Source of the DNA: Maridesulfovibrio sp.
GTDB lineage: Bacteria; Desulfobacterota; Desulfovibrionia; Desulfovibrionales; Desulfovibrionaceae
Reading direction: 5' to 3'
DNA: 64,000 nucleotides
NCBI RefSeq assembly: GCF_963667685.1
Contig: NZ_OY763930.1
Coordinates: 1,583,501 to 1,647,500, forward strand
The notes beneath the pieces are model-generated. The model was not told the origin of the DNA. It did not search any database and saw only the letters and a list, made by a program, of their open reading frames with translations. Every line of letters starts with the position of its first letter. Within the stretch, counting starts at the first letter, position 1. Positions 51,619 through 62,000 of this stretch are shown here, one piece after another. The translations under genes and the position numbers were made by a program.

Positions 51619-52833
51619 ATGAAGGAGACAATGGCTGAATTCAATATGAATTCATTTGCGACAATTTTATTCACATTGACATGGAATAGCGAAAGCGGAA
51701 CACATGAAGAAAATTTTCTAGGCAGGAAAGTTAACGCTTGGCGTGATTTTTTGCCTGAGGAATTGAAGCAACGGCTTGCTGGTGCCAAAGCCGGAGAGAC
51801 AGTTGCGGTCAATTTTCATGCTGGAACTGAGATTCCAAAATATGATCCTGCAAAAGTAAAAAAAATATCCCGCCGCAAATTTAAATTGCGGTCACATCAA
51901 TTCAAGAATTATCCGGCCAGAATGGGAAGGTTCTATCCTCAAGGTGCTGTTGAAGGCCTTCCCGGAGTATACCCGCAGACGGCAATTCCATTTAGAGTTA
52001 CGGGAACAACGGACTCAGAAATTATTGCAGACCTTAACCACCCGCTGGCTAAGATTCCTTTTAAGCTTGAAGCAAAGCTCCTCAATGTTGCAGACAAAGA
52101 CAGCGAAACAGGAGGGCGTCTGACTCATTGGCTTGAAGAATTATGCTGCTGGGGCCCCGGAATGCAGGCGCCACTGGAAAATTGTAGAACAGATTTTATC
52201 CATGAGGATTTTTTCAGGCGGGATAACTGCGCATCAGACTTCGAGTTCTATGACAAGCCGCGTCTGGTAAACCACATTGACCAACAGGCCAGTGCAAACC
52301 TGCAAAGTATTTATACTCGTTTCCTCACTTCGGAAATGAAAGTGCTGGATCTGATGAGCAGTATTCAATCCCATCTGCCGGAAGGCATGGATATTACCGG
52401 AGTGGGGATGAATATGGATGAGTTACGTATGAATCCGGCTTTGAAGGACAGGATAGTACAAGATCTGAACAAGGAGCACGAATTCAACTTCGCCGCTGGA
52501 AGTTTTGATGCCGTGGTTTGCAGCCTTTCTATCGAATATCTGACCAATCCACTTGCAGTACTGAAAAGGGCTTATAAAATGCTCACCCCTGACGGTATTT
52601 TACTTATCGGCGTATCAAACCGCTGGTTTCCGCCCAAGGTAACCCAGGGCTGGCTCGAAATGCATGAATTTGAACGTATGGGTTATCTGCTTCAGCTTGC
52701 CGCGGATGCCGGATTCAAAGGGCCGAAAGGGACGGTCAGCGTCCGCAACGACTGGCGGCCGACTACTGATAAGCATTTTGTAGCGACTCGCGGCGTCAGC
52801 GATCCTGTGTATGTCGTGTGGTGCAATAAATAG
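51619..52833 (+). CDS. FKBP/SlyD-like domain fused to a methyltransferase, 404 aa
   Basis: The N-terminal about 155 residues resemble a SlyD-type FKBP peptidyl-prolyl isomerase. FRVTGTTDSEIIADLNHPLAKIPFKLEAKLLNV (about 125-157, read in two parts) contains the conserved DxNHPLAxxxxxF signature. The C-terminal half (about 215-404) is a class I methyltransferase of the Methyltransf_11 kind, with VLDLMSSIQSH near 242 and the post-catalytic FAAGSFDAVVCSLSIEYLTNPL near 291. Motif I is degenerate (DLMSS for DxGxG). It may modify folded or prolyl-containing proteins, but no substrate is known. The start is unsure: ATG 51619 or, with AAGGAG only three bases away, ATG 51631. Confidence 0.68.
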   Translation: MKETMAEFNMNSFATILFTLTWNSESGTHEENFLGRKVNAWRDFLPEELKQRLAGAKAGETVAVNFHAGTEIPKYDPAKVKKISRRKFKLRSHQFKNYPARMGRFYPQGAVEGLPGVYPQTAIPFRVTGTTDSEIIADLNHPLAKIPFKLEAKLLNVADKDSETGGRLTHWLEELCCWGPGMQAPLENCRTDFIHEDFFRRDNCASDFEFYDKPRLVNHIDQQASANLQSIYTRFLTSEMKVLDLMSSIQSHLPEGMDITGVGMNMDELRMNPALKDRIVQDLNKEHEFNFAAGSFDAVVCSLSIEYLTNPLAVLKRAYKMLTPDGILLIGVSNRWFPPKVTQGWLEMHEFERMGYLLQLAADAGFKGPKGTVSVRNDWRPTTDKHFVATRGVSDPVYVVWCNK

Positions 52834-52903
52834 CCGGGGGATACCGGGACGACATACACAAGGATAGCTGTCGAAAGAGCAGAGTTTCGTCAAGAAAGTC
52901 GTT

Positions 52904-54349
52904 TTAGTATTCAGCCAGCCAGTTGCTTGGAATTGACCAGCAACCGTCTTGTGCTGAGTCGACGAGTGAATCCAGAAGTCTGGCTACACCGTGTTCACTA
53001 CAGGCAGGGATGTGCAGGTCTGCTGCTGGCAGGACTTCCGGGGCTGCGTTGGCAACTGCGGCACTTAAGCCCACGTGTCCGAACATGCTCAGGTCGTTTT
53101 CGCTGTCGCCTATGGCAATGGAGTTCAGGTCTGACCACCCGGCTTCTTTCATAATCTGCATTACAGCAGAGTGTTTGCCATGCCCTGCCGGTCCGATTTC
53201 GAGAAAATCTTCACCGGTGCGCACGCAGTTCATGCCATACTTTTCGGCCAATTCACGCACGAAGTCACATTGTTCAGTCTGATTGCGGTGAGAGAAAGTC
53301 AGAATTTTGATGGCACATTTGTCTGCCGGGGTTGGTCCGTTCTGGGGTAATATTTCACCTACGCGCTCGAATTCGTTACGCTCTTTATCTGTTAGCTCCG
53401 TGCGACTCCATATGCCGTCCTCGACGTAAGTGGCATAGTTTATGCCCCATTCCATCAGCTCGTCTTCAATTTCCTTGAAAGGTTTAATTGTATTGCCGAA
53501 AACTTCAATTTCTCCGTTACGTATGATCACTGAGCCGTTAACACCTGCATGCGGGGTATGTGAGCCGACACAGCAGATCAACTGCGGCACGCTTATCATG
53601 TGTTTACCGGTGACTAGGGAGAAGTGTCCGCCGGCAGTTGTGTAGCGGTTGATTGCATTAAGTGTGCGGCGGTCAATGTTTTCTCCGGGCATGATCAGGG
53701 TGTTGTCGATGTCGCAGAAAATCCACGGGAGGTTCTTGTTTTGGCTACGGGTAATATTTTTTGCATAGTCCTGCTGGTTTGCACGTGAATAGGGCAGGGT
53801 TTTGCGTGCGATTGATGGGGGTACGGAATCCAAGCCAAATCTCCCTTCCAGTTCAATGATGCGCTGTCCGAATGAGTAGGATTCACCAAGCGGTGAGGTT
53901 CTGAAATCACAGTAAGCGACAGCTTTATGGATCGGGGAATCGTAACGCGGTCCGGGGAAATTGTCGTAAATTTTTTTGATCTCGGGCAGTTTCTCAATTT
54001 CCAGCGGGGTGCTGGAGTGCCAGAGCACGGCTGAAATTAAATCTTCAGGGGCACCGCAATGGGCGAGATAGGCCGCTCCGTCAAGAGGATGGAATCCGGT
54101 TTTAGTGAGTTTTTCGGAATAGCCTACATCATGGAAAAGAGCGGCGGTTACAATCTTGGCAGAGGTCTCGGCATCATAATCCATCTGGCATACCAGACGT
54201 TTCGCAGTGTTGCAGGCCTGACGCATGTGCGCAAGACGTGTGGAGTCTGCTGGGAAAAAGGACGCGGCAAGTTCATCCGTCAGGTCGTTTGAAACCGGAC
54301 CAAGCGGTTCAGGAAATATTTTTTTCAAAAGAGAAGAAACTTTTATCAT
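52904..54349 (-). CDS. HD-domain / HAD-phosphatase fusion, 481 aa
   Basis: The N-terminal half (about 25-200) is an HD hydrolase: H41 in RLAHMRQA, HD pair at 73-74 in LFHDVGYSEK, and LWHSSTPL near 110. The C-terminal half (about 208-470) is an HAD class IIB phosphatase with DIDNTLIM (nucleophile D213), SLVTGKHMIS near 244, KILTF near 348 and GDSENDLSMF near 420. It is a Cof/SPP-like sugar- or nucleotide-phosphatase fold. HD domains hydrolyse phosphoesters too, so the protein may process two linked phosphate substrates. Upstream, the end of dispersed repeat copy 7 supplies GGAG eight bases from the ATG. Confidence 0.82.
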   Translation of the reverse strand: MIKVSSLLKKIFPEPLGPVSNDLTDELAASFFPADSTRLAHMRQACNTAKRLVCQMDYDAETSAKIVTAALFHDVGYSEKLTKTGFHPLDGAAYLAHCGAPEDLISAVLWHSSTPLEIEKLPEIKKIYDNFPGPRYDSPIHKAVAYCDFRTSPLGESYSFGQRIIELEGRFGLDSVPPSIARKTLPYSRANQQDYAKNITRSQNKNLPWIFCDIDNTLIMPGENIDRRTLNAINRYTTAGGHFSLVTGKHMISVPQLICCVGSHTPHAGVNGSVIIRNGEIEVFGNTIKPFKEIEDELMEWGINYATYVEDGIWSRTELTDKERNEFERVGEILPQNGPTPADKCAIKILTFSHRNQTEQCDFVRELAEKYGMNCVRTGEDFLEIGPAGHGKHSAVMQIMKEAGWSDLNSIAIGDSENDLSMFGHVGLSAAVANAAPEVLPAADLHIPACSEHGVARLLDSLVDSAQDGCWSIPSNWLAEY

Positions 54350-54356
54350 ATGTATG

Positions 54357-54448
54357 TCTCCGGCGGCCCTGCCGGTAGTCCCTGCTAGACTTAAGCCCTT
54401 CTTATGAAAGGTTTTAAGGATACAAAAACTTATAATAGGGCTTCGCCG
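54357..54448. repeat. Dispersed palindromic repeat, copy 7 (left half)
   Basis: Begins TCTCCGGCGGCCCTGCC, carries a stem CTTAAGCC/GGTTTTAAG with one mismatch, and closes with AGGGCTTCGCCG. On the minus strand it reads GGCCGCCGGAGAC directly before the HD-HAD start. Confidence 0.7.
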
Positions 54449-54581
54449 CTGCGTAATCCAGTAAGCAGTTTAAAATTTAATAGTAAATACCCCTCCAACT
54501 GACGCGTTGGGGAAGAGTCCAGAAGAATCTAATTCGTAATTATTGAGTGTACAAAGTCAAGCGTCAATTAAGGCTTTAGAA

Positions 54582-54613
54582 AAGTAAAAGCCGCTCGGTT
54601 TTTACCCAAGCGG
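54582..54613 (-). terminator. Terminator of the hisC-cmk operon
   Basis: GCCGCT (54589-54594) pairs with AGCGGC (54608-54613), extended by two G-C pairs after a mismatch. On the minus strand it runs into TTTTACTTTTC. It closes the hisC-cmk transcript. Confidence 0.7.
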
Positions 54614-54643
54614 CCTGAAATAAACGTGATTATATATTCGTTT

Positions 54644-55315
54644 TTAATTAAACTTTTTTTCGGTTTCGAACACAAGCCTATTGAAAACCCCGTCGATATC
54701 AAGGTTGCTGGTATCAATTATAATCGAATCTTCGGCAGGTCTGAGCGGAGCAACCTTGCGGTTTCGGTCTTGATCGTCTCGTGCTCGAATCTGTTCTATC
54801 AGTTCGTTCATGTCGGCTGGTTTGCTCATTTCCTGAAGCTGTAGGAAGCGGCGGCGGGCTCGTTCTTCAAGGTCAGCATCAAGGAAGAATTTGCAGGGCG
54901 CCTGAGGAAAGATAACAGTGCCCATGTCGCGTCCTTCGGCGATGAGGGATGTTGTTTCGCCGATGAGGCGTTGAGCAATCTTCTGATATTCACGAACAGC
55001 TGGAATCTTGGCTACGTTTGAGGCCCACATGCCCACTGTTTCTGTGCGGATTTCGTCGGTCAGAGGTACCCCGTTCAAGCTCAGGCAGGAACCGGAACCG
55101 CTGCCCGAAAGGGTAAATTCAAGTCCCTTGAGGGCTTGGGCAATCCTGTCCGCTTCCCAGTCCCAAGAATTTTCTCCCAGCTTCCATGCTGTGCCGCGGA
55201 ACATTGCCCCTGTATCAAGATAGGCAATCTCAAAGCGGTCAGCCAGACGTTTGGCTAGAGTTGATTTGCCGACACCGGCAGGGCCGTCAAGGGTTATTAT
55301 GAAAGGCGCGTCCAT
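54644..55315 (-). CDS. cmk: Cytidylate kinase
   Basis: 223 residues. The P-loop ITLDGPAGVGKSTLAKRLA (about 6-24) opens the protein. AYLDTGAMFRGTAW near 32 matches the Cmk NMP-binding site. LIAEGRDMGTVIFPQAPCKFFLDADLEERARRR (about 133-165, in two parts) is the lid and catalytic region. It phosphorylates CMP and dCMP. Its ATG overlaps the hisC stop by one base (TAATG), so translation is coupled to hisC. That pairing is unusual functionally but is seen in related sulfate reducers. Confidence 0.95.
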   Translation of the reverse strand: MDAPFIITLDGPAGVGKSTLAKRLADRFEIAYLDTGAMFRGTAWKLGENSWDWEADRIAQALKGLEFTLSGSGSGSCLSLNGVPLTDEIRTETVGMWASNVAKIPAVREYQKIAQRLIGETTSLIAEGRDMGTVIFPQAPCKFFLDADLEERARRRFLQLQEMSKPADMNELIEQIRARDDQDRNRKVAPLRPAEDSIIIDTSNLDIDGVFNRLVFETEKKFN

Positions 55316-56424
55316 TAAAGGACCTCCTTGAGGGCTTTCAGGAAAGTTTTATTTTCACTGTCCGTGCCCATATTGACCCGGATATATTCTCCTAGTCCGA
55401 AACTTTTCAGGGGACGGACAATTATTCCGCGTTTGAGCAGGGCTTCGAAAACTTCCATGGCGTCTTTTTCAGGATTGCCGGGGTAGGGCTTGAACATGAT
55501 GAAGTTTGACTGTGACTCAAGTACTTCACACCCCATGGCTCTGATTTCCTTGGTGTAAAGCTCGCGCCCGCGCAGAACCACATCCATAGTGGTATTGAAG
55601 AACGCTTCATCCTTGAGCACTGCTATGCCCGCTTCTTCTGCCAGCAGGTTAACTGTGAAGGGCGCACGCGCACTGTTGATGTACCCGGCCAGCTGCGGGC
55701 TCATGATGCCGTAGCCGATGCGCAGTCCGGCAAGGCCGTATGCTTTGGAAAAGGTCCGGGTCAGTACCATGTTTGGAAATTCATTCAGCAGCCCGCGCAT
55801 GTCGTATTTTTCAGCAGGGCGGGCGAATTCAATGTAGGCCTCGTCAATTACCAGCAGGGTCTGTTCAGGAATGGCGGAAGCCAGTTCGCGCACTTCATCA
55901 ACTGTGACGGCCAGTCCGGTGGGGTTGTCCGGGGAGGTCATGAAAACGATGGCGGTCTTCTCGGATACTGCCGCGGCAAGTGCTTTCAAGGGCTGTTTGT
56001 GCCCTTCTGCGCGGGGAATCTGCCGAAAATTTACTGCACAGAGCCGGGACATGAGGCGATACATGCTGAAACAGGATTCATAAGTGAGCACTTCATCCTG
56101 TCCGGGATTGGCTTTGATGCGTACCAGCAGGTCCAGAATTTCGTCCGATCCGTTACCGCTTATGATTTGTTCTTCGGATACGCCTGTGCGTTGGGCAATG
56201 GCTTTGTTCAGGCGCGGGTTGCCGTTGTGCGGGTAGCGAAATACAGATGGAGCGTGGCGGTTGATAGCCTTTTGCGCCATTGGTGAAGCCCCCAGAGGGT
56301 TTTCGTTACTGGCAAGTTTTATGACGGTATCAAGATCGTATTTTTCTTTGATTTCCTCGATGGTCAGGCCCGGAGCATAGGGCTTGGAATCCATCATGTC
56401 GGTGCGGACTTTTATGGCGGGCAT
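55315..56424 (-). CDS. hisC: Histidinol-phosphate aminotransferase
   Basis: 369 residues from the ATG at 56424. A class I/II PLP aminotransferase with LASNENPLGASP (about 37-48), the PLP-lysine segment TRTFSKAYGLAGLRIGYG near 230, and SNFIMF near 315. It converts histidinol phosphate and 2-oxoglutarate to imidazole-acetol phosphate and glutamate (in reverse direction of naming), and some members also act on aromatic amino acids. AAGGA lies seven bases before this ATG; an upstream in-frame ATG at 56475 has none. The next gene, cmk, is coupled by a 1-base overlap. Confidence 0.93.
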   Translation of the reverse strand: MPAIKVRTDMMDSKPYAPGLTIEEIKEKYDLDTVIKLASNENPLGASPMAQKAINRHAPSVFRYPHNGNPRLNKAIAQRTGVSEEQIISGNGSDEILDLLVRIKANPGQDEVLTYESCFSMYRLMSRLCAVNFRQIPRAEGHKQPLKALAAAVSEKTAIVFMTSPDNPTGLAVTVDEVRELASAIPEQTLLVIDEAYIEFARPAEKYDMRGLLNEFPNMVLTRTFSKAYGLAGLRIGYGIMSPQLAGYINSARAPFTVNLLAEEAGIAVLKDEAFFNTTMDVVLRGRELYTKEIRAMGCEVLESQSNFIMFKPYPGNPEKDAMEVFEALLKRGIIVRPLKSFGLGEYIRVNMGTDSENKTFLKALKEVL

Positions 56425-56554
56425 GGTGATATCCTTATGTAGCGTGAAAAATTTCTGAGTAGAAGTAGATTTCACTAGTCGCTAATGCCTGCTTTGTCAA
56501 AACAGTTGGGCAGGGAACCGTGCGCGAATCTGAATAATCCAAAAAACTCACAAG

Positions 56555-56583
56555 TTGTTTTTTTCATACAAACAGCATAATAA
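56555..56583 (+). promoter_or_regulatory. Promoter of the oligosaccharyltransferase gene
   Basis: TTGTTT (56555-56560), 17-base spacer, TAATAA (56578-56583), about 55 bases before the ATG at 56646. Divergent from hisC. Confidence 0.55.
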
Positions 56584-56645
56584 ATCCATTCTACGCTAAT
56601 GACATTTTGCCTTGCAGATCCGCGAAGGCAAAAACAGGAGAAAAC

Positions 56646-58760
56646 ATGGGCTTTCAGGATAAAAATATTTCATCATGGATCGCTGAGAATAAATTGGTCC
56701 TGCTGCTGGCAGTCTGTTCTTTTGCCGTGGCTTTCGGACTGCGTGCTATGGAGTATGGCAGCTGGAGCAATCCTGCATATTCTGTTGACGGCGAATACAT
56801 TATGGGCACTCATGATGCTTATTACTGGCTGGCAGGGGCAAAGGGGGTAGGCGGAGCAGCCTCCAATCCCATGTCTGCTTTGCTGAGGTGTTTGAACTCT
56901 GTGACCGGCGTATCATATGCCAATTTTGCTTTCTGGCTGCCTGCCGTTTTTGCCGGATTGTGCGCCCTTGCCGCATTCGGCTGGGGGGTGCTCCTTGGCG
57001 GACCGTGGGCCGGTCTGACCGGGGCGGTATATGCAACTTCCATCCCCGCTTTCTACTTCCGCACCCGGCTCAGCTACTATGATACAGACCTGATCACGTT
57101 GTTTTTTCCGCTGTTCATCTCGTTTCTGCTGGGTGCGTACCTGTTGCCCGGTCTGCGTAAAAACTGGCTGGCTGATGATGAATCGAAAGAACCGTACAGG
57201 CCGACAACATTACATTATATATACGCATTGCTCGGCGGGGCCCTCACTTCTTACGGAGCTAAATGGCACGGGGATGTGTCCACATTCGGTATGATTGTGT
57301 TCTTCATTGCCATTGGTCTGGCTATGGTCTGCGCTCGCCGGGATTCCCGGGCGGCCTTGCTGCGCGGTTTGCTGATCTATTCCTGTGCCGCCTTCTGGGG
57401 CCTTCCCGGTCTGGCTGTGTCTGTGCTGCTTGTTGCTGCCATCCATAAAGAGATGCTGCAAAGGCACAAGCTGTATGATAATTCACTGGTTTATCTGGCT
57501 TTGCTGGCTTTACCCATGATCTTTAGCGGTGTGGTCATGTCGGTGTTTTCCGGCGTGTTCGCTAAGATTGGCAACTATCTTAAGCCTGTAGCCGCAGTGA
57601 CTTCAGTTGGTTCCGGTCCGCAATATCCCGGTGTTGCCCAGTCTATTATTGAAGCTCAGAATATTGAGCTGAATGAGCTTTTTTTCAATATGAGCGGTAA
57701 TGCTGCATTGGGGATTGCGGGGTTCGCTGGCTATTTCATTTCCATCGCCTTTTATCCGCTGTTGCTTCTTTTGCTGCCTTTTGCTGCTTCAACTCTTGGT
57801 GGGATGTATCTTGGCGGTCGATTTGTCATGTTCGGGGGAATTGTCACCGGATTGGGTCTTTTCCTCAGTCTGGTCATGCTGATGAAGTTTGTTCCGGGCC
57901 TGAAGAAGTATAAAGGATTTTTAAAAGGGGCGCAGGCAATCGTTCTTACTGTATTACTCATTGTGAACCTGCTTCCGCATCTGGCGACCATGGCTCCTAC
58001 ACCGATCATGGGTGCTCCGCACGCAAAGGCACTTATTGAGACCGGGAAGAAAATTAAAAAAGACAGCACCATCTGGACTTGGTGGGATTGGGGATATGCC
58101 TCCATGTATTATGCCGGGGTCAACAGCTTTGCCAATGGCGGTAACCATGCCGGGCCTGTGCTTTATCCTCTGGCATTGGCTCTATCCACGCCTTCTACCG
58201 TTCAGGCTGCGCAGTTCATTAAATATAGCGCTTCGCATGGTAACAATACCGCCAAGGTCTGGAAAGATATGAAAGGTGAGCAGGTGATAAAAATTTTGCA
58301 CACCATGGCCCAGCCAGGCAGGAAGTTTGCTGATGGCCCTGATCAATATATTACCGTCAGCTGGGATAACATACGTCTTGCCTACTGGATTCTTTATTAT
58401 GGCAGTTTTGATCTTGTGTCAGGCAAAAGCACTCACCCTGATATGTCGCGCATTCGTGAAACTTTTGATGTGAATTTTAAAACCGGTGAATTTCTTGTGA
58501 AGGGGTATTCGCCGGTTCCCATGAGTACATGCACGGTGTTAAGTAAAGATCAGCCTGTGCATAAGCGTTTTAACCGGGCAAAAGATCGAAATCTGCTTTT
58601 CAACACTCAGGTAGAGCAGGGCTTCATGGTCGATGATCGTATTTTCAACTCCATGCTGGTTCAATTATTGATAGCTGATCCTAGTAACAGAAGAATAAAG
58701 GATAATTTTGAATTGGTTTATGATGGCTATCCGATGGTGCGAATTTATAAAGTTTTGTAA
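56646..58760 (+). CDS. pglB: PglB/AglB/STT3-type oligosaccharyltransferase
   Basis: 704 residues with 11-13 predicted transmembrane helices in the first about 470 residues and a soluble C-terminal domain outside the membrane. Catalytic features: an acidic site in the first outer loop (GTHDAYYWLAGA, about 51-62), a second in RLSYYDTDLITL (about 140-151), and the STT3 sequon-binding motif WWDWGYASMYY (about 479-489). It transfers a lipid-linked glycan to Asn in N-x-S/T sites of exported proteins. AGGAG six bases before the ATG sets the start. The next gene encodes a surface protein with many N-x-S/T sites. Confidence 0.9.
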   Translation: MGFQDKNISSWIAENKLVLLLAVCSFAVAFGLRAMEYGSWSNPAYSVDGEYIMGTHDAYYWLAGAKGVGGAASNPMSALLRCLNSVTGVSYANFAFWLPAVFAGLCALAAFGWGVLLGGPWAGLTGAVYATSIPAFYFRTRLSYYDTDLITLFFPLFISFLLGAYLLPGLRKNWLADDESKEPYRPTTLHYIYALLGGALTSYGAKWHGDVSTFGMIVFFIAIGLAMVCARRDSRAALLRGLLIYSCAAFWGLPGLAVSVLLVAAIHKEMLQRHKLYDNSLVYLALLALPMIFSGVVMSVFSGVFAKIGNYLKPVAAVTSVGSGPQYPGVAQSIIEAQNIELNELFFNMSGNAALGIAGFAGYFISIAFYPLLLLLLPFAASTLGGMYLGGRFVMFGGIVTGLGLFLSLVMLMKFVPGLKKYKGFLKGAQAIVLTVLLIVNLLPHLATMAPTPIMGAPHAKALIETGKKIKKDSTIWTWWDWGYASMYYAGVNSFANGGNHAGPVLYPLALALSTPSTVQAAQFIKYSASHGNNTAKVWKDMKGEQVIKILHTMAQPGRKFADGPDQYITVSWDNIRLAYWILYYGSFDLVSGKSTHPDMSRIRETFDVNFKTGEFLVKGYSPVPMSTCTVLSKDQPVHKRFNRAKDRNLLFNTQVEQGFMVDDRIFNSMLVQLLIADPSNRRIKDNFELVYDGYPMVRIYKVL

Positions 58761-58923
58761 TAATCTGTAATTTCTGACGTTAATTGTATAGTCAATAATA
58801 ATAATGTGTTGTCTGTCTTTTGAACATGCTGTTGGCAAGGTATGTGTGGAACAGTCCTTATTAGTAGATGCTTTTGAGGAGTAACATAAGCTTATAAATG
58901 TTAAGTTTTTTTCTCAAAAGAGG

Positions 58924-58952
58924 TTGACACGGGCGAGGGCTGAAAGTAAAAG
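58924..58952 (+). promoter_or_regulatory. rRNA-type promoter of the surface-protein gene
   Basis: TTGACA (58924-58929), 17-base spacer, TAAAAG (58947-58952). The bases GGTTGACACGGG are identical to the sixth promoter of the rrn array (63816-63827), and the spacing is identical to all of them. Transcription should start near 58959. Confidence 0.65.
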
Positions 58953-58975
58953 TCTGTGATAGTAATTAGGGTAAT

Positions 58976-59009
58976 CCTTGGGATGTACGGGTTCTTCTGT
59001 GTCCCAAGG
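58976..59009 (+). promoter_or_regulatory. 5' stem-loop in the surface-protein mRNA leader
   Basis: CCTTGGGA (58976-58983) pairs perfectly with TCCCAAGG (59002-59009) over an 18-base loop, close to the predicted 5' end and with no T-run after it. This kind of element often protects an abundant mRNA from decay. The ribosome binding site AGGAG follows at 59031-59035. Confidence 0.6.
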
Positions 59010-59042
59010 AGTCAATCAAAATAAAAAATTAGGAGTTTATTC

Positions 59043-62000
59043 ATGAAAATGAGTAAAAAAATGAAACAGGCCATTACAGTAGCTGCTATCGCAGGTACCA
59101 TGGCTCTGTCCGGCACTGCTTTCGCGGCTACTTCCGGTTGGAAAACCCAGACTCTGGGTGCAACTGGTTCCGCTCTTTCCGCTATCGCTCTCGACGCTGG
59201 CGCAGTTGGTGCTGGCTCCACTGATAACAACGCAGTTGTTGTTGGTAACGGTGGTAAAATCTACACCATCTCCAACGTCCTGAAAGACGACATGAAAGCG
59301 TCTGACTGGACTTCAGCAACTGTTCCTTCAGTTAGCAACCTGAACGCAGTTGCTTCCTACGCAGCAGACAGCTTTGTTGCTGTGGGTACTTCTGGAGCCA
59401 TCCTTATCTCCACCGACAACGGTAAAGAGTGGAAGAAAGTAGCTAAAGTTTCCGACGAGATGGCTGGCGAAGACTTCCTTTACGTTGCTGCTAACGGCGG
59501 TAAAGTTGTTGTTGCTACCGCAACCAAGCTCTTCTACACCGCTGCTATCGCTAGCACTACTGATCCTGCTTGGAAGGAAGTATACCTGACCGCAGACGGT
59601 ACTGCTTCCGGCGCTGACCTCAGTGTAGGTAGCGACCTGAAAGGAATCGCTTGGGATACCGGTAACTACATCTGGGCTTTCGGCGGCGCTTCCTCTCTCG
59701 CTAGAGTAAACGTAACCGGCGGTACCAACACTGCAGTTGCAGACATGGACAAACTGACCATTGCTACTGCTTACGATGTTACTCCTACTACTGAAGAACT
59801 CGGTAGCGTAACCTTCACCGGTATTGCTGCTGGTACTACCGGTCACTACATTACTACCGCTGACGGTAAAGTGCTGCACGTAACCATCAACGGTGGTATT
59901 GCAACCCCAGTTGTAACTGCTGACGTTTCCTACGCTTCTGACGGTACTGCTGCTGCTCAGGCTTGGACTCAGCCTACTACTGAGAAGATTACTTCTATCT
60001 CCTCCGATCCTATCGTTACCTCTTTCGTAACTTCCTCCGGTTCCATCTACCGCATTGCTATGGAAGGTACCGGTGCTATCACTGATAAATGGGTTGAAGC
60101 AAAAGACTTGACCTCCAAGTCCCTGAATTCCGTTCTCATGACCACCACCCGCGGTGTTGCTGCTGGTGAAGAAGGTATCATGGGTAGCGGTAAAGATGTT
60201 GAGTGGACTGAAAAGACCGAATACGATGCTACTGCAGGTTTCGTAGGTCTGACCAGTGCAGGCGGTTACCTTTACGGTTCCAACGCAACCGACCCTGACA
60301 AAACCATCAACTACGGTACCACCTACGGCGAAATGAGCGGTAACACCATTACTACTACTGGTGTAGCTACTGCTGGTGCTAATGGTCAGATCATTTCTTC
60401 TGCTGGCGACTACGCAGCTGTTCTGGTTCTTAACACCACCGACGGTCTCGCTGTTGTTAAGGGTAAAGAACTGGTAACTGAAGGTGTTTCTGACGATACT
60501 GTTGCTAACCTTCTCGCTGGTCAGGGTAGCACCGCTGCTGTTGTAACCGGTGCTGAAAGCGTAAAGTACTACGTAAACGCTGGTGTCGCTGGTGGTGGTA
60601 CTAAAGACGGTCTGTCCATCGCTCTGAATGCTGCTGCTGACGGAACTCCCGCTAAAGGTTTCACCAACGATGTTGAAGTCGACGATGGCACAAACGCTCT
60701 GACTGCTCTGGGTTACACCAGCAACGGTCGCGTATGGGGTTCTGCTGCTACCTCTAAAGCATTCTACGTACTCGAAGCAGCTGATGCAGCTAATTACGTA
60801 GGCACCGCAGACTTCGATCTCGTTGCTCTCGGCGCAACTGCTTACACCGCTAAGATCACTGCTGGCGCAGACACTGTTTTCGCTAACGGTGGCAAGTACG
60901 CTTACGTTGTTGACGGTGGCGATTTCTACATCTTCCCCGAAAGCATCGACTTCGCTGATGCTGGCTACGATAAAGAACTCTACAAGATTTCTTCCTTCGT
61001 TGCAGATGACACCAAGATCGCTAAGATCTGGAGTGAAGGCGACCAACTTTACGGTGTAGACGCAAGTACTGCTGCTACTCCTAAAGTATTCAAGCTCATC
61101 CTTGATGAAACAAACCTGTTCAAGTCCCAGTGGGTATACTACGGCACCATGACCGTTGCTGCTGGCGCTGACGGTTTCGGTGTTGCTGGCGACAACCTCG
61201 TTGTTGCTGAAGTTGGTACTGATGGTGACCTCTTCACTACTTCCGGTCCTGCTTGGACTCAGCTCGCTGACAACCTGTCCCTGAACTCCAACTTTGCTGA
61301 CGTTACTGTATCTGGCGGTACTTTCTACGCTGTTGGTAACGATGCAATGCTCTACTCCTCTACTGACGGTACCAACTGGACCCTCAATACTGACTTTGTA
61401 GAAGCATTCCCCGCAGCAAACCTGAGCATCGTTCGTGCTAACGGTTCCAACATCTATGTTCTGGATAACGGCACCAAGAGAGCATACAAGTACGATGGTA
61501 CTGCATGGGCTCGTATCCCCTCTGCTTCCAAAGTATACGCTGCAAACACAGTTGACATGATCATGACTGGTGATGATGAAGGCCTCATGCTTACCGACAA
61601 GCAGGTTTACAACTTCGCAGACTTCACTTCCAAAGCAGTTTCCGGTCTCTCCGGTGCTAACAAGTTCGCACAGCTTTCTTCCAGCAGCTACTTCATCGTT
61701 GCTGACGGTGGTAAAGCTTGGACTTACGACGGCGATTCCACCCTCACAGCTGTAACCTTCGCAGTAAGCACTGCTAAGAACCTGAACGACCTCTACGTGA
61801 AGAGCAGTTCTGAAGTATACATCGCAGGTAACTCCGGTTACTTCGCTAAGTACGATGGCGAAAAAGTAACTGCTATCGACACCGGTTCCAGCGTTGCTAA
61901 AGGCAAGTCCTTCACCAACGTTTGGGGTTACGATAACTTCGTATTCCTGACCGACGGTACCAACGTATACAAGTACGACGGTGCTAACTTCTTCACCGAG

